64,000 nucleotides of DNA from assembly GCA_020850735.1 (NCBI GenBank), contig JADZEE010000096.1:62001-126000 (forward strand), in the 5' to 3' direction. Position 1 is the first letter of the stretch, and each line of letters starts with the position of its first letter. The notes under the pieces are model-generated. The model was not told the origin of the DNA and did not search any database. It was given only the letters and a program-made list of their open reading frames with translations. Source of the DNA: Gammaproteobacteria bacterium. GTDB lineage: Bacteria; Pseudomonadota; Gammaproteobacteria; JADZEE01. This document shows positions 48,236-57,065 of the stretch, in pieces. The position numbers and the translations under genes were made by a program.

Positions 48236-48372
48236 GGGTGCCAGCCCACGTCCGGCGAGCGCGCCGGCGGCGTCTGCCAGGGTGGCCGGCTGCGCCGGGT
48301 TACGCGGGTCATCCGTGCCGGGCGCCGGGCCGGCGGCAGGCGTCGGCCCGGGGATTGACCATACTGTCACAT

Positions 48373-48402
48373 CTGTAATAATTACCGTTGTAATTATTAC
48401 AG
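48373..48402. promoter_or_regulatory. Palindromic MarR operator overlapping a promoter
   Basis: CTGTAATAATTAC is followed by CGTT and its exact reverse complement, a perfect 13-base dyad. TTGACC at 48355 with AATAAT 16 bases later forms a sigma-70-like promoter whose -10 lies inside the left half. The site lies 29 bases before the MarR start, so autorepression of the efflux operon is likely. Confidence 0.85.
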
Positions 48403-48431
48403 GTGCTTGAGAGTTGGATTCCTTCACCCCG

Positions 48432-48944
48432 ATGGAAGCGCGGATCCGAGCCGTGGCGACGCGCCTGCCCGGGGGGCCACCGGTGCGCTCCCAGATCCTC
48501 AGCCGCCTGCTCGTGCACGTCCACCAGCGCTTCGAGACAGCCCTGCAGCGGGCGCTCGCTCCGCACGGGCTCGGCATTCACGCCTGGAGCGCGCTCATGC
48601 TGATGTACAGCGATCCGCACGATGAGCTCAATCCGTGCGCGCTCAGCGCGCTGACGAACCTGTCCCGCACCAACGTGACCCGCCTGATGGACGATCTCGT
48701 CGCCCGCGGCTGGGTGAGCCGCCGGCCCGCCGAGGCGGACCGGCGGCGCGTGCTGCTGTCGCTGACCGCGCACGGGATCCCGTTCGTCGAGTCCGTGCTT
48801 CCGGACGTGCGCGCGCTGTACTCGGCGATCTGGGACGGGTTCGACGACGCCGAGCTGGTGCACTACGAGCGCCTGTCGCGCGGCCTGCTCGCGCGTCTGG
48901 AAGCGTTCGAAGCCGAGGCCGTGCAGCCCGGGGAGACGCCGTGA
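48432..48944 (+). CDS. MarR-family transcriptional regulator
   Basis: This 170-residue winged-helix regulator has the recognition region ALSALTNLSRTNVTRLMDDL and the wing DRRRVLLSLTAHG. It should repress the operon it heads, with the AT-rich palindrome 30-60 bases upstream as operator. ATG 48432 is used; TTG 48414 would add six residues. Its stop overlaps the start of the efflux adaptor gene. Confidence 0.9.
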   Translation: MEARIRAVATRLPGGPPVRSQILSRLLVHVHQRFETALQRALAPHGLGIHAWSALMLMYSDPHDELNPCALSALTNLSRTNVTRLMDDLVARGWVSRRPAEADRRRVLLSLTAHGIPFVESVLPDVRALYSAIWDGFDDAELVHYERLSRGLLARLEAFEAEAVQPGETP

Positions 48945-50122
48945 ACGCCGCGGCACCACGGCTGCGCCGGCGGGTGCTGTTCCTAGGCCTGGTCTCGGCC
49001 GTCTTCGTCCTCGCCGGCCTGCACGTGGGCAGTCACTGGCTGCTCGAGGGTCGCTTCGAGGCGACGACCGACAACGCCTATGTCGGCGGCAACGTCGTAC
49101 CGGTCATGTCGCGTATCGCCGGCACGGTGGTGGAGATCGACGCTGACGAAACCATGCGCGTTGCCCGCGGCGAAACGCTGCTGCGCCTGGACGACGCGTC
49201 GCTGAAGATCGGGCTCGAGCTGGCGGAGGCCGAGCTTGCCGAAGCCGTTCGCCGCGTGCGCCGGCTCTTTGACGACGTGCGCCGCCTGCAGTCCAGGGTC
49301 GATTTACGCGCCGCCGAGCTCGACAAGGCGCGCCAGGATCTGCACCGGCGTCAGCGCCTGACGGCGCGCAACGTCGTCGCGATCGAGGATCTCGATCATG
49401 CCCGCGCGATCGAGCGCACGGCCCGTGCCGCGCTCGACCTCGCGCGCCACGAGCTGGAATCGGCGAACTCGCTGGTCGACGGCACGAGCGTCGTCGATCA
49501 CCCGCTGGTGCAGCAGGCCAAGGCGCGCCTGCGCGAAGCGTCACTCGCCCTGGGGCGCACCGTCATTCGTTCGGCGGTGGACGGTTACGTGGCCAAGCGG
49601 GCGGTGCAGCTCGGCCAGCGTGTCGAGCCGGGCACGCCGTTGCTCGCGGTCGTGCCGCTCGGCGACCTGTGGGTGGACGCGAACTTCAAGGAATCGGAGC
49701 TGCGCGACATGCGTATCGGCCAGCCGGTGATCCTCAGTGCCGATCTGTATGGCGAGGACGTACGTTTTCGCGGCTCGGTGACGGGCCTGGGCGCGGGCAC
49801 CGGCAGTGTTTTCTCGCTGCTGCCGGCGCAGAACGCAACCGGAAACTGGATCAAGGTCGTACAGCGCGTGCCCGTACGGATTGCGCTGCAGCGCACGCAG
49901 ATCGAAGCGCATCCGCTGCGCGTCGGCTTGTCCATGCGGGTCAGCATCGACATGCACGACACGACCGGGCCCGTGCTCGCCCCGGCGCTGCGCCGCGGGC
50001 CGGTGTACGCGACGCCGGCGGTCGCTCAGGACGACGCAGCGGTCGAGGCGCGTATCGACGCCATTATCACCGCCAACGCCGGTCCGGCGGTGCCGGGGGG
50101 TGCCGTCGCCGGGCAGCCCTGA
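48941..50122 (+). CDS. EmrA/HlyD-type efflux adaptor (membrane fusion protein)
   Basis: This 393-residue periplasmic adaptor links an MFS pump to an outer-membrane channel. It has an N-terminal membrane anchor (VLFLGLVSAVFVLAGLHVGS), a biotinyl-lipoyl-like part (NAYVGGNVVPVMSRIAGTVV), a long coiled-coil hairpin (about 95-205), and a barrel domain (DLWVDANFKESELRDMRIG). The GTG start overlaps the MarR stop. No TolC-like gene is nearby, so a distant channel must be used. Confidence 0.92.
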   Translation: MNAAAPRLRRRVLFLGLVSAVFVLAGLHVGSHWLLEGRFEATTDNAYVGGNVVPVMSRIAGTVVEIDADETMRVARGETLLRLDDASLKIGLELAEAELAEAVRRVRRLFDDVRRLQSRVDLRAAELDKARQDLHRRQRLTARNVVAIEDLDHARAIERTARAALDLARHELESANSLVDGTSVVDHPLVQQAKARLREASLALGRTVIRSAVDGYVAKRAVQLGQRVEPGTPLLAVVPLGDLWVDANFKESELRDMRIGQPVILSADLYGEDVRFRGSVTGLGAGTGSVFSLLPAQNATGNWIKVVQRVPVRIALQRTQIEAHPLRVGLSMRVSIDMHDTTGPVLAPALRRGPVYATPAVAQDDAAVEARIDAIITANAGPAVPGGAVAGQP

Positions 50123-50127
50123 CCGGT

Positions 50128-51666
50128 ATGAGCCATCCCCCCCTGCGCGGCGCGGCGCTCGTCGTGTCGACGTTCGCATTGTCGCTGGCGAGCTTCATGC
50201 AGGTGCTCGACACCTCCATCGCCAACGTCGCCATCCCGACCATTGCCGGCGATCTCGCGGTCGCCCCGCAGCAGGGCACCTGGATCATCACCTCGTTCGG
50301 CGTCAGCCTCGCGATTGCGCTGCCGCTCACCGGCGGGCTCGCCCGCCGCTTCGGGGAAGTGCGCCTGTTCGTCGGCTCGGTGCTGCTGTTCACGCTCGCA
50401 TCCTGGGGCTGCGGGCTCGCCGACAGCCTGGAAACCCTGATTGTCCTGCGCGTCGTGCAGGGCGCCGTGGCGGGGCCGATGGTGCCGTTGTCGCAGAGCC
50501 TGCTCCTGTCGACCTTCCCGCCCGAGCGCAAGGGCCAGGCGCTCGCGTTGTGGGCGATGACGGTGGTGGTCGCGCCGATCGTCGGGCCGGTGCTCGGCGG
50601 GGTGATCACGGACCAGATGAGCTGGCCGTGGATCTTTTACATCAACGTTCCGGTCGGTCTGTTCGCGGCGTGGCTCACCTGGCAGATGCTGGGTGAGCGG
50701 GACAGCGTCCGCGCGCGCCTGCCCATCGACGTCGTCGGCATGGTATTGCTCGTGGTGTGGGTGGGTTGCCTGCAGGTGATGCTGGACAAGGGCCACGAGC
50801 TCGACTGGTTCGAATCGCCCGTGATCGTCACACTGGCAATCACGTCGCTGGTCGCGTTCGCCTATTTCTGCGTGTGGGAGCTCACCGCCGAACATCCGGC
50901 GGTCGACCTGACCCTGTTCCGTTCGCGCGACTTCGTCGTGGGCACCCTCGCGATGAGCGTCGGCTACATGTGCTTTTTCGGCAGCATCGTCATCTTCCCG
51001 CTGTGGCTGCAGACGCAGATGGGGTATACCGCCACCTGGGCGGGGCTCGCGGCGGCGCCGATCGGGGTCCTGTCGGTGATCCTCTCGCCGCTCGTGGGCC
51101 GCAACCTGCACCGTGTCGATCCGCGTCTCATCGGCAGTGTCGCTTTCTTCGTATTCGCGCTCGCCTCGTTCTGGAACGCGGGTTTCACGACGTCGGCGAG
51201 CTTCGGCCAGCTCATCGTGCCGCGCTTCATCATCGGCGTGGGCATTGCGTGTTTTTTCGCGCCGCTGACGACCATCACGCTCACCGATCTGCCGCCGGCG
51301 CGCATCGCCAGCGCTTCCGGGCTCGCCAACTTCCTGCGCATGCTCGGCGGCAGCTTCGGCGCCTCCATGAGCGTCAGCCTGTGGACGCATCGCGAGTCTT
51401 TCCACCACAGTCAGCTCGTCGAGCACCTGAGCCCCTACGAGCAGGTCACCCGCAGCGTGCTCGGCGCGCTCGGCGACCGGGATTTCGACACCCAGACGGG
51501 CACCGGGCTGCTCGCCCGCATGGTCGACGGCCAGGCGGTCATGCTGGCGACGAACGACGTGTTCTACCTGTCCGGATGGATCTTCCTGGCGCTGCTCATC
51601 CTCGTGTGGTTCGCGCACCGCCGCGGCCGGGGTATCGCGCCCGCGACCCCCGTCGCGGCGGATTGA
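50128..51666 (+). CDS. EmrB/QacA-type (DHA2) MFS drug exporter
   Basis: This 512-residue permease has 14 predicted membrane segments. DHA2 motifs include LDTSIANVAIPTIAGDL (motif D1), GGLARRFGEVRLF (motif A) and VVAPIVGPVLGGVITDQMSW (motif C). It would expel hydrophobic toxic compounds through the adaptor. It lies six bases after the adaptor gene. Inducer and substrate are unknown; the MarR protein probably senses one of the exported compounds. Confidence 0.93.
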   Translation: MSHPPLRGAALVVSTFALSLASFMQVLDTSIANVAIPTIAGDLAVAPQQGTWIITSFGVSLAIALPLTGGLARRFGEVRLFVGSVLLFTLASWGCGLADSLETLIVLRVVQGAVAGPMVPLSQSLLLSTFPPERKGQALALWAMTVVVAPIVGPVLGGVITDQMSWPWIFYINVPVGLFAAWLTWQMLGERDSVRARLPIDVVGMVLLVVWVGCLQVMLDKGHELDWFESPVIVTLAITSLVAFAYFCVWELTAEHPAVDLTLFRSRDFVVGTLAMSVGYMCFFGSIVIFPLWLQTQMGYTATWAGLAAAPIGVLSVILSPLVGRNLHRVDPRLIGSVAFFVFALASFWNAGFTTSASFGQLIVPRFIIGVGIACFFAPLTTITLTDLPPARIASASGLANFLRMLGGSFGASMSVSLWTHRESFHHSQLVEHLSPYEQVTRSVLGALGDRDFDTQTGTGLLARMVDGQAVMLATNDVFYLSGWIFLALLILVWFAHRRGRGIAPATPVAAD

Positions 51667-51804
51667 GCGTCGCCGCGGGTCGCACGGCGGCCGGCTGAGT
51701 CGCGCGCGCGATCGTCGCCGCGGCGCTGCAGGAAGGCGATGACCGGCGCTCGCCCGACGGGATCGCGTCAGCCGTCGCCGCCGACAGCGCGCGCCGGGCC
51801 GTGC

Positions 51805-52056
51805 TCAGCCCTTGTCGCGGCCGCTGCCCCCGGGCGTGAGCGCGTCCCAGAAGGCTTTCTGCATCGCCTCCAGCGACTGCATGTGCGCCGGCACGAACGG
51901 TTGCATCAGGGTGGCCGGATCGAAGCCGGCCGCGCCCTGCTGCATCTTCTCGCGGATCATCGCCAGCAGCTCCTGCTGCAGCGGCTCGATGTCCGGTAGC
52001 CCGAAGAAGCTGCGCAGCTCCTGGGGCGTGGCGTCGATGTCGAATTTGATCTTCAT
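51805..52056 (-). CDS. DUF6489-like small protein
   Basis: This 83-residue protein (MKIKFDIDATPQELRSFFGL, then IEPLQQELLAMIREKMQQ and EAMQKAFWDAL) resembles the DUF6489 family, function unknown. ATG 52056 follows a GAGAGAAC purine run. It lies 75 bases after the start of the kinase gene's stop side on the same strand, so a shared transcript is possible. Confidence 0.75.
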   Translation of the reverse strand: MKIKFDIDATPQELRSFFGLPDIEPLQQELLAMIREKMQQGAAGFDPATLMQPFVPAHMQSLEAMQKAFWDALTPGGSGRDKG

Positions 52057-52131
52057 GCGGTTCTCTCTCGTTGCGCTGCGCGCGTGTATTACGGACGTCG
52101 GGCATGGCCGTGACGGGTCCACGGTCACCGG

Positions 52132-54219
52132 TCAGTCCGTGCCGAAGTGTTCCCGTCGCCGCTGTTTCTGGTCGTAGGACAGCTTGCGGATATCGACGTA
52201 GCGGCGGGCACCGTCGATTTCCTCCCGATCGGGCAGTATCGATTTCGCGGTGTCGAGATAGTCGTAGGCCGCCTCGAAGCGCTCGGCCGCGGAGGCTTCG
52301 TCCGCGAGCCTCAACAGGTGATTGCCGATGTCGATGTAGGCCTGCTTGAGCGCGCTCGTGCCTGGCCGCAAGGCTTCGATCCGGCGGTACTTCTCGAGCG
52401 CGTTGTTGCCTGGCGGAGAAACCAGTCGGCCGCCATCCATGTCGGCCTGGGCGGCGGCGAGCAGCGCGCGCAGCTCGCGGTCCTGTGCGGCGCGTTGGCT
52501 CGCGCGTTCGAGATCGGCACTGAGCCCGGCCAGCGCCGCGTCGCCGGGCGCCAGACGGCGCAGATCCGCCAGCGCCGCTGCGGCCGCATCGACGCGGCCG
52601 TTGCCGAGCGCCGTCGCGACCGCCGTGCGCAGCGTTGCGCCGATGCCGTCGAGGCCCGCGCGGGCCGCTGCATGGTCGGGCTCCAGCGCCAGCGCGGCGC
52701 GATAGCTCTCCATGGCGTTCGCCCCGGGCGGTGTGGTGAGGTGTCCGGCCGCGGTCGCGGCGCGCGCGGCGGCGAGCAGCGAGTCCACCGCCGCGGTACG
52801 GGTCTCGGCCTCGCGGTCACGCGGCGGCTCCGGTGCGGCCGCGGGCGTCACCTGCGGCCGGTCGGCGGGAACCGCGGCGGCTTGCACGGTGCTCACAGTC
52901 GGCGCGGCCGCGAGGGCCGGCACAGGCGTCTCCCGTGCCGGCGGTGGCTGCGCTGCCGCCGGTTCGGCGGGCGCCCGGACGGCGGCCGGCGCTGGCAGGG
53001 CGGCCGTGGGCGCGCCGCCACGGTCGATGATCAGGAACGCCCCGACCGCACCGGCGATCGCGGCGATGATCACGATCAGTGTGCCGACCCGCGCGACCCG
53101 GCCGATACCGGCAGTGCCGGTCGTGATCGCCCCGCTGCGCCCGGTATCGGCACCGGCACGCCGCTGTGCGCCGCCGGTGGCGGTCGCCGGGCGGCTGCGC
53201 CCCGCGCCGGCGGAACGGACATCCTCGTTGCGGATCTGCGGCAGATCGGACGGTGCCGCGCGCGGCGCCGCCCGCGTGATCGCCGCCGCGGTCGTCACGG
53301 CGGCTGCTGGCGCGCGCGTGTCCTCGAGCAGCTCCGTGCGCCATTCGGCGATCGACTGCGGCCTTTGCTCCGGCCGGAAGGCGAGCGCGTGGTCTATGGC
53401 GGCGAGAAACGCGCGCGAATACCGACCGCCCGCGGCCTGGCTGATGGAGGGCAGCGTGTCGGTGCCGCTGTCGATGAGCCCCTCGCTGCGATCGACTGCC
53501 GGCAGCGGCGCACGACCCGTCACGGCGTGATACAGCGTCGCGCCCATGCCGTAGATGTCGGTCCACGGACCCTGCCGATCGCCCTTGCTGTAGTACTGTT
53601 CGAACGGCGCGTAGCCCGGCGACAGCACGCTCGTGAGCGTCTGCGTGCGGCCGCCGATCGCCTGGCGCGCCGAGCCGAAATCGAGCAGCACGGCGTACCC
53701 GTCGCGACGCACGTAGATGTTGGAGGGTTTGATGTCGCGGTGGATGAAACCGGCGGCGTGCACCTTCTCCAGTCCGTCCATGAGCGGCAGGAAGATAGCC
53801 TTGAGCTCGTCCTGCTCGAGCGTCCTGCGCTTGCTCAGGATCTGGGCGAGGCTGTGGCCGTTCTCGTAGGCCATCACCATGTAGGCGGTGTTGTTGTCTT
53901 CGAATACCGACAGCACCTCGACGATGTTCGGATGTTTGAACAGGGTGAGCGTGCGCGCTTCGCTCATGAAGCGTTCGAGCCCCCAGCGGTAGGCTTCCTC
54001 GTGGCCCATCGACACGGGTTGCACCGAGGAGTCGGCGTCGCGGGTGGAGAGCTCGCCCGGGAGATACTCCTTGATCGCTACCTCGACGTTCAGGTTCTCG
54101 TCGCGCGCGAGGTAGGTGATACCGAAACCGCCTTGGCCGAGCACCCGTTCGATGCGATACCAGTGCAGGCGGTAGCCCGGCGCGAGCGCCTGACGATGAA
54201 GGTTCGCGGTCGAGCTCAC
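52132..54219 (-). CDS. Membrane-anchored Hanks-type Ser/Thr protein kinase
   Basis: This 695-residue kinase has a complete N-terminal catalytic domain (about 18-300): GQGGFGITYLA (P-loop), VAIKEYLPGE (invariant Lys), HRDIKPSNI and DFGSARQ, and SPGYAPFEQY in the activation segment. A proline/alanine-rich linker leads to one transmembrane helix (about 375-400, RVGTLIVIIAAIAGAVGAFL). The C-terminal part (about 450-690) is helical with repeats resembling TPR units (ARAATAAGHLTTPPGANAME and similar copies). The latter would be periplasmic and could be a sensor. No matching phosphatase lies nearby. Confidence 0.92.
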   Translation of the reverse strand: MSSTANLHRQALAPGYRLHWYRIERVLGQGGFGITYLARDENLNVEVAIKEYLPGELSTRDADSSVQPVSMGHEEAYRWGLERFMSEARTLTLFKHPNIVEVLSVFEDNNTAYMVMAYENGHSLAQILSKRRTLEQDELKAIFLPLMDGLEKVHAAGFIHRDIKPSNIYVRRDGYAVLLDFGSARQAIGGRTQTLTSVLSPGYAPFEQYYSKGDRQGPWTDIYGMGATLYHAVTGRAPLPAVDRSEGLIDSGTDTLPSISQAAGGRYSRAFLAAIDHALAFRPEQRPQSIAEWRTELLEDTRAPAAAVTTAAAITRAAPRAAPSDLPQIRNEDVRSAGAGRSRPATATGGAQRRAGADTGRSGAITTGTAGIGRVARVGTLIVIIAAIAGAVGAFLIIDRGGAPTAALPAPAAVRAPAEPAAAQPPPARETPVPALAAAPTVSTVQAAAVPADRPQVTPAAAPEPPRDREAETRTAAVDSLLAAARAATAAGHLTTPPGANAMESYRAALALEPDHAAARAGLDGIGATLRTAVATALGNGRVDAAAAALADLRRLAPGDAALAGLSADLERASQRAAQDRELRALLAAAQADMDGGRLVSPPGNNALEKYRRIEALRPGTSALKQAYIDIGNHLLRLADEASAAERFEAAYDYLDTAKSILPDREEIDGARRYVDIRKLSYDQKQRRREHFGTD

Positions 54220-54294
54220 CGGCGAAAAGCCCTGCTGCGGTCGTGCGCCATCATGGTCGCCTCATCCGGGGTGGAAACCATGCAAGAGCTTGAC

Positions 54295-54335
54295 GAAAAA
54301 AGAAAGCCCCAGACCCGCCGGGCGGGGCCGGGGCC
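54295..54335 (-). terminator. Rho-independent terminator after citrate synthase
   Basis: On the minus strand a GC-rich hairpin (outer stem GGGGC with GCCCC at 54306-54310 and 54330-54334, inner stem at 54314-54318 and 54322-54326, three-base loop) is followed by a run TTTCTTTTTT. It begins about 17 bases after the gltA stop and separates that gene from the kinase gene. Confidence 0.8.
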
Positions 54336-54351
54336 GCTGGCCGTGCCGCCG

Positions 54352-55671
54352 TCAGGATGCTTTTTTCTGCGGCGTCACGATGCCGTTGCGGCCGTGGATG
54401 TCCACGTACTTGCGCAGCGTCGGGCCGGTGTAGATCTGGCGCGGCCGGTCGATGCGGGCGCTGGCGCCGGTACGGACCTCGCGCCAGTGGGCGATCCAGC
54501 CCGGCAGCCGGCCGATGGCGAACATCACGGTGAACATGTCCACCGGAATGCCGATGGCTTTCATGATGATGCCGCTGTAGTAATCCACGTTCGGGTAGAG
54601 CTTGCGGCTGACGAAGTAATCGTCCTTGAGCGCAATCTCCTCGAGCCGCTTGGCGAGCTCGAGCTGGGGATCATGAATGCCAAGGGTATCGAGCACGCGG
54701 TCGCAGGCCCGCTTGATGATATTGGCGCGCGGGTCGAAGTTCTTGTAGACGCGGTGGCCGAAGCCCATGAGCCGGGCGTTCTTGTCGCCCTTTTTCACCC
54801 GTTCGACGAAGGACTCGAGCTTCTCGCCGCTGGCTTGGAGCTCTTGCAGCATCTTGATGACGGCGGTGTTGGCGCCGCCGTGCAATGGTCCCCAAAGCGC
54901 GCATACGCCGGCGGCAATCGACGCATGCAGGGTCGCCTGCGCGGACCCGACCATGCGTACCGTCGAGGTGGAGCAGTTCTGCTCGTGATCGGCGTGCAGC
55001 AGCAGCAGCTTGTCGAGCGCGCTGACGGCGGCGTCGGACGGTTCGTAGGGTTTGTACGGCAGGCTGAACATCATGTGCAGGAAATTGGCCGTATAGCGCA
55101 GGTCCGAACGCGGATAGTTGATCGGCCGGCCGATGGTCTTGCGATAACTCGCCGCGGCGATGGTGCGCACCTTGCTCATCAGGCGCGCGGCCACTTCGGC
55201 GAAGTGATCATCGTCTTCGATCTGCAGGAACAGGGGCTGGTAGCAGCCGAGCGCGTTCACCATCGCCGACAGGATTGCCATCGGCGGCGCGTCGTGCGGG
55301 AAGCCGTCGAAGTGATGCAGCATGTCCTCGTGGATGAACTGGTGGCGCGTGAGCAGATCGCTGAATTCCTGCGCCTGCGCCATCGTCGGCAGCTCGCCGA
55401 AGATGAGCAGGTAGGCGCTCTCGATGAAGGTCGATCGCTCGGCCAGCTCGTCGATCGGGTAGCCGCGGTAGCGCAGGATGCCTTGCTCACCGTCGATGAA
55501 GGTGATGTTGCTCTGACACGCGCCGGTGTTGCCGTAGCCGCTGTCGAGGGTGATAAGACCGGTGCTCGCGCGCAGCGTGCTGATGTCGATGCCGGCCTCG
55601 TTTTCGGTACCGACGACGACGGGCAGCTCCCAGCTGTTCCCGTCGTAGCTGATCGTGGCGGTCTTGCTCAT
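54352..55671 (-). CDS. gltA: Citrate synthase
   Basis: This 439-residue enzyme condenses oxaloacetate and acetyl-CoA, the first TCA-cycle step. Catalytic residues are in LLLHADHEQNCSTSTVRMVG (His), WGPLHGGANTAVIKML (His) and MGFGHRVYKNFDPRANII. The extended N-terminal domain (TATISYDGNSWELPVVVG) marks the hexameric, NADH-regulated Gram-negative type. ATG 55671 follows GGAGG by six bases. It is monocistronic, ending at a clear terminator. Confidence 0.96.
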   Translation of the reverse strand: MSKTATISYDGNSWELPVVVGTENEAGIDISTLRASTGLITLDSGYGNTGACQSNITFIDGEQGILRYRGYPIDELAERSTFIESAYLLIFGELPTMAQAQEFSDLLTRHQFIHEDMLHHFDGFPHDAPPMAILSAMVNALGCYQPLFLQIEDDDHFAEVAARLMSKVRTIAAASYRKTIGRPINYPRSDLRYTANFLHMMFSLPYKPYEPSDAAVSALDKLLLLHADHEQNCSTSTVRMVGSAQATLHASIAAGVCALWGPLHGGANTAVIKMLQELQASGEKLESFVERVKKGDKNARLMGFGHRVYKNFDPRANIIKRACDRVLDTLGIHDPQLELAKRLEEIALKDDYFVSRKLYPNVDYYSGIIMKAIGIPVDMFTVMFAIGRLPGWIAHWREVRTGASARIDRPRQIYTGPTLRKYVDIHGRNGIVTPQKKAS

Positions 55672-55813
55672 GGCCAACCTCCGATGTTGCAGGGCAGCAG
55701 ATTGTAGTTCGCGAGCGAGCGGTTTGTCTGCACCCGCGTGGCGCCGGCACGCAGGTGCAAATGAGTGTCAACTGCGGTAGTGACCGCAGACCCGACCACG
55801 GCGCGTCCCGCCC

Positions 55814-56797
55814 TTAGCGGCCGGACGCGTCCGCCCCTGGAGGATCACCACCCCCGGGATCCGGATCCCGATGCAGCCGTCGGCTTCCCTGCGGCGCGTC
55901 CGGCGCATCGAGCCGGGCGCTCACGGCCTGTAGTACCCGCATCGGTCCGGCGTCCAGCAGACAGCGCAGCGCCTGCTCGTCGCGCACCAGCAGCGCACCG
56001 GCAAAGCCGAGTGCGTTGACGGCGACGCGTTCGAAATACGCCGCGTGGCGCGGCACGAGCATGAGCCAGCGCCGCGTGAGCAGCAGGTTGTAGGCACCTG
56101 ACTGGCGCGCACCGTCCGCGCGGTCGCGCGAGCCGATGCCCAGCCGCCGCAGTGCTTCGCGATAACACGACAGAATCACCGCGCCGTTGCGCCGTGCGTC
56201 GGCACCGGCGGCGAATTCGAGTTCCAGCCAAATGTGCGGGAACGGTACGGTCAGCCCGCCGCAGCCGTCACAGGCCGCCTCGATCGGGACGGCGTAGGGG
56301 CCGGGCGCCAGTGGCAGGGGCAGCAGTTGCAGGTGCTTGTGCATCTGGCTCGCACCCGCCGTTGCGCCGGCGTTGTAGAACGCCAGGCCGTCGATCGCCG
56401 CCAGGCAGTGGGCGAGGGCGGTGAAGTCGTCAGCGTTGAGCAGGCACTCCTGGTGCTCGAAGCGGCGCGTGACCACGAGCAGGTGCCGGTCGATGACCGG
56501 GAAACGGTTCAGCAGTGCGACGTGCGTGGGCGTGAGATCGGCGACGAACAGAGCCGGATCCCAGGGCAGGAAGGGGTCGATGGGTCGGCCGTGCTCGGTC
56601 TCGCGCGCGCTCTGCTCGACGCGGGCGGCATGGCGGCGGGCCAGTGTCGACACGGTGCGGACGAGGAAATGCACGCCACCGTCCTGCACGTCGCACGCGC
56701 TCGTGGCGATCGGCTCGAGCGTGCCGCTCGCGCGTGCCGCGGCCACGCGGGCATCCAGCCGTTCGAGCAGCGTTGCCGCAGGGACTGGCGCGCTCAA
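55814..56797 (-). CDS. ATP adenylyltransferase-like (Ap4A phosphorylase) protein
   Basis: This 327-residue protein has an N-terminal substrate-binding part (PFLPWDPALFVADLTPTHVA, LLNRFPVIDRHLLVVTRRFE) and the HIT-like catalytic patch GASQMHKHLQLLPLPL, as in Ap4A phosphorylases and plastid-type ATP adenylyltransferases. It would split dinucleoside polyphosphates with phosphate. The last 30 residues are proline/glycine-rich and contain a palindromic DNA stretch (CGGGATCCGGATCCCG). It is divergent from the lytic transglycosylase gene, with a 268-base gap. Confidence 0.85.
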   Translation of the reverse strand: MSAPVPAATLLERLDARVAAARASGTLEPIATSACDVQDGGVHFLVRTVSTLARRHAARVEQSARETEHGRPIDPFLPWDPALFVADLTPTHVALLNRFPVIDRHLLVVTRRFEHQECLLNADDFTALAHCLAAIDGLAFYNAGATAGASQMHKHLQLLPLPLAPGPYAVPIEAACDGCGGLTVPFPHIWLELEFAAGADARRNGAVILSCYREALRRLGIGSRDRADGARQSGAYNLLLTRRWLMLVPRHAAYFERVAVNALGFAGALLVRDEQALRCLLDAGPMRVLQAVSARLDAPDAPQGSRRLHRDPDPGGGDPPGADASGR

Positions 56798-57065
56798 CGA
56801 CGGTCAGCCGCAGCTGCCGCGCGGCGCCGCTCGCACTGGTCTGGCGCGGCTCGGTGAGTGTTCGCCGCGGCCTGATCCAGGCGATTGAATATGAATTTCA
56901 ATTTTCCGCCTCCCGGCCGTAATGGCAGCGTCGCAATCCGATCTGCGAGGCGCGGGCCACGGCAATGCCCGGTCTGGTCCGTGCCAGTCTGCCGCCGCTC
57001 CGGCGGTGCGCGGGCAGGCCATCGCGTACCGCCGTCGGCCGGCCAGCGCCCTATAATGCGCGCCC

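Noticed and set aside
52147..55707. Plus-strand frame of 1186 codons
   Set aside because: It is antisense to the Ser/Thr kinase and citrate synthase genes, both unmistakable.
55853..55872. Palindrome CGGGATCCGGATCCCG as a terminator
   Set aside because: It lies within the C-terminal coding part of the adenylyltransferase-like gene and has no T-run after it.
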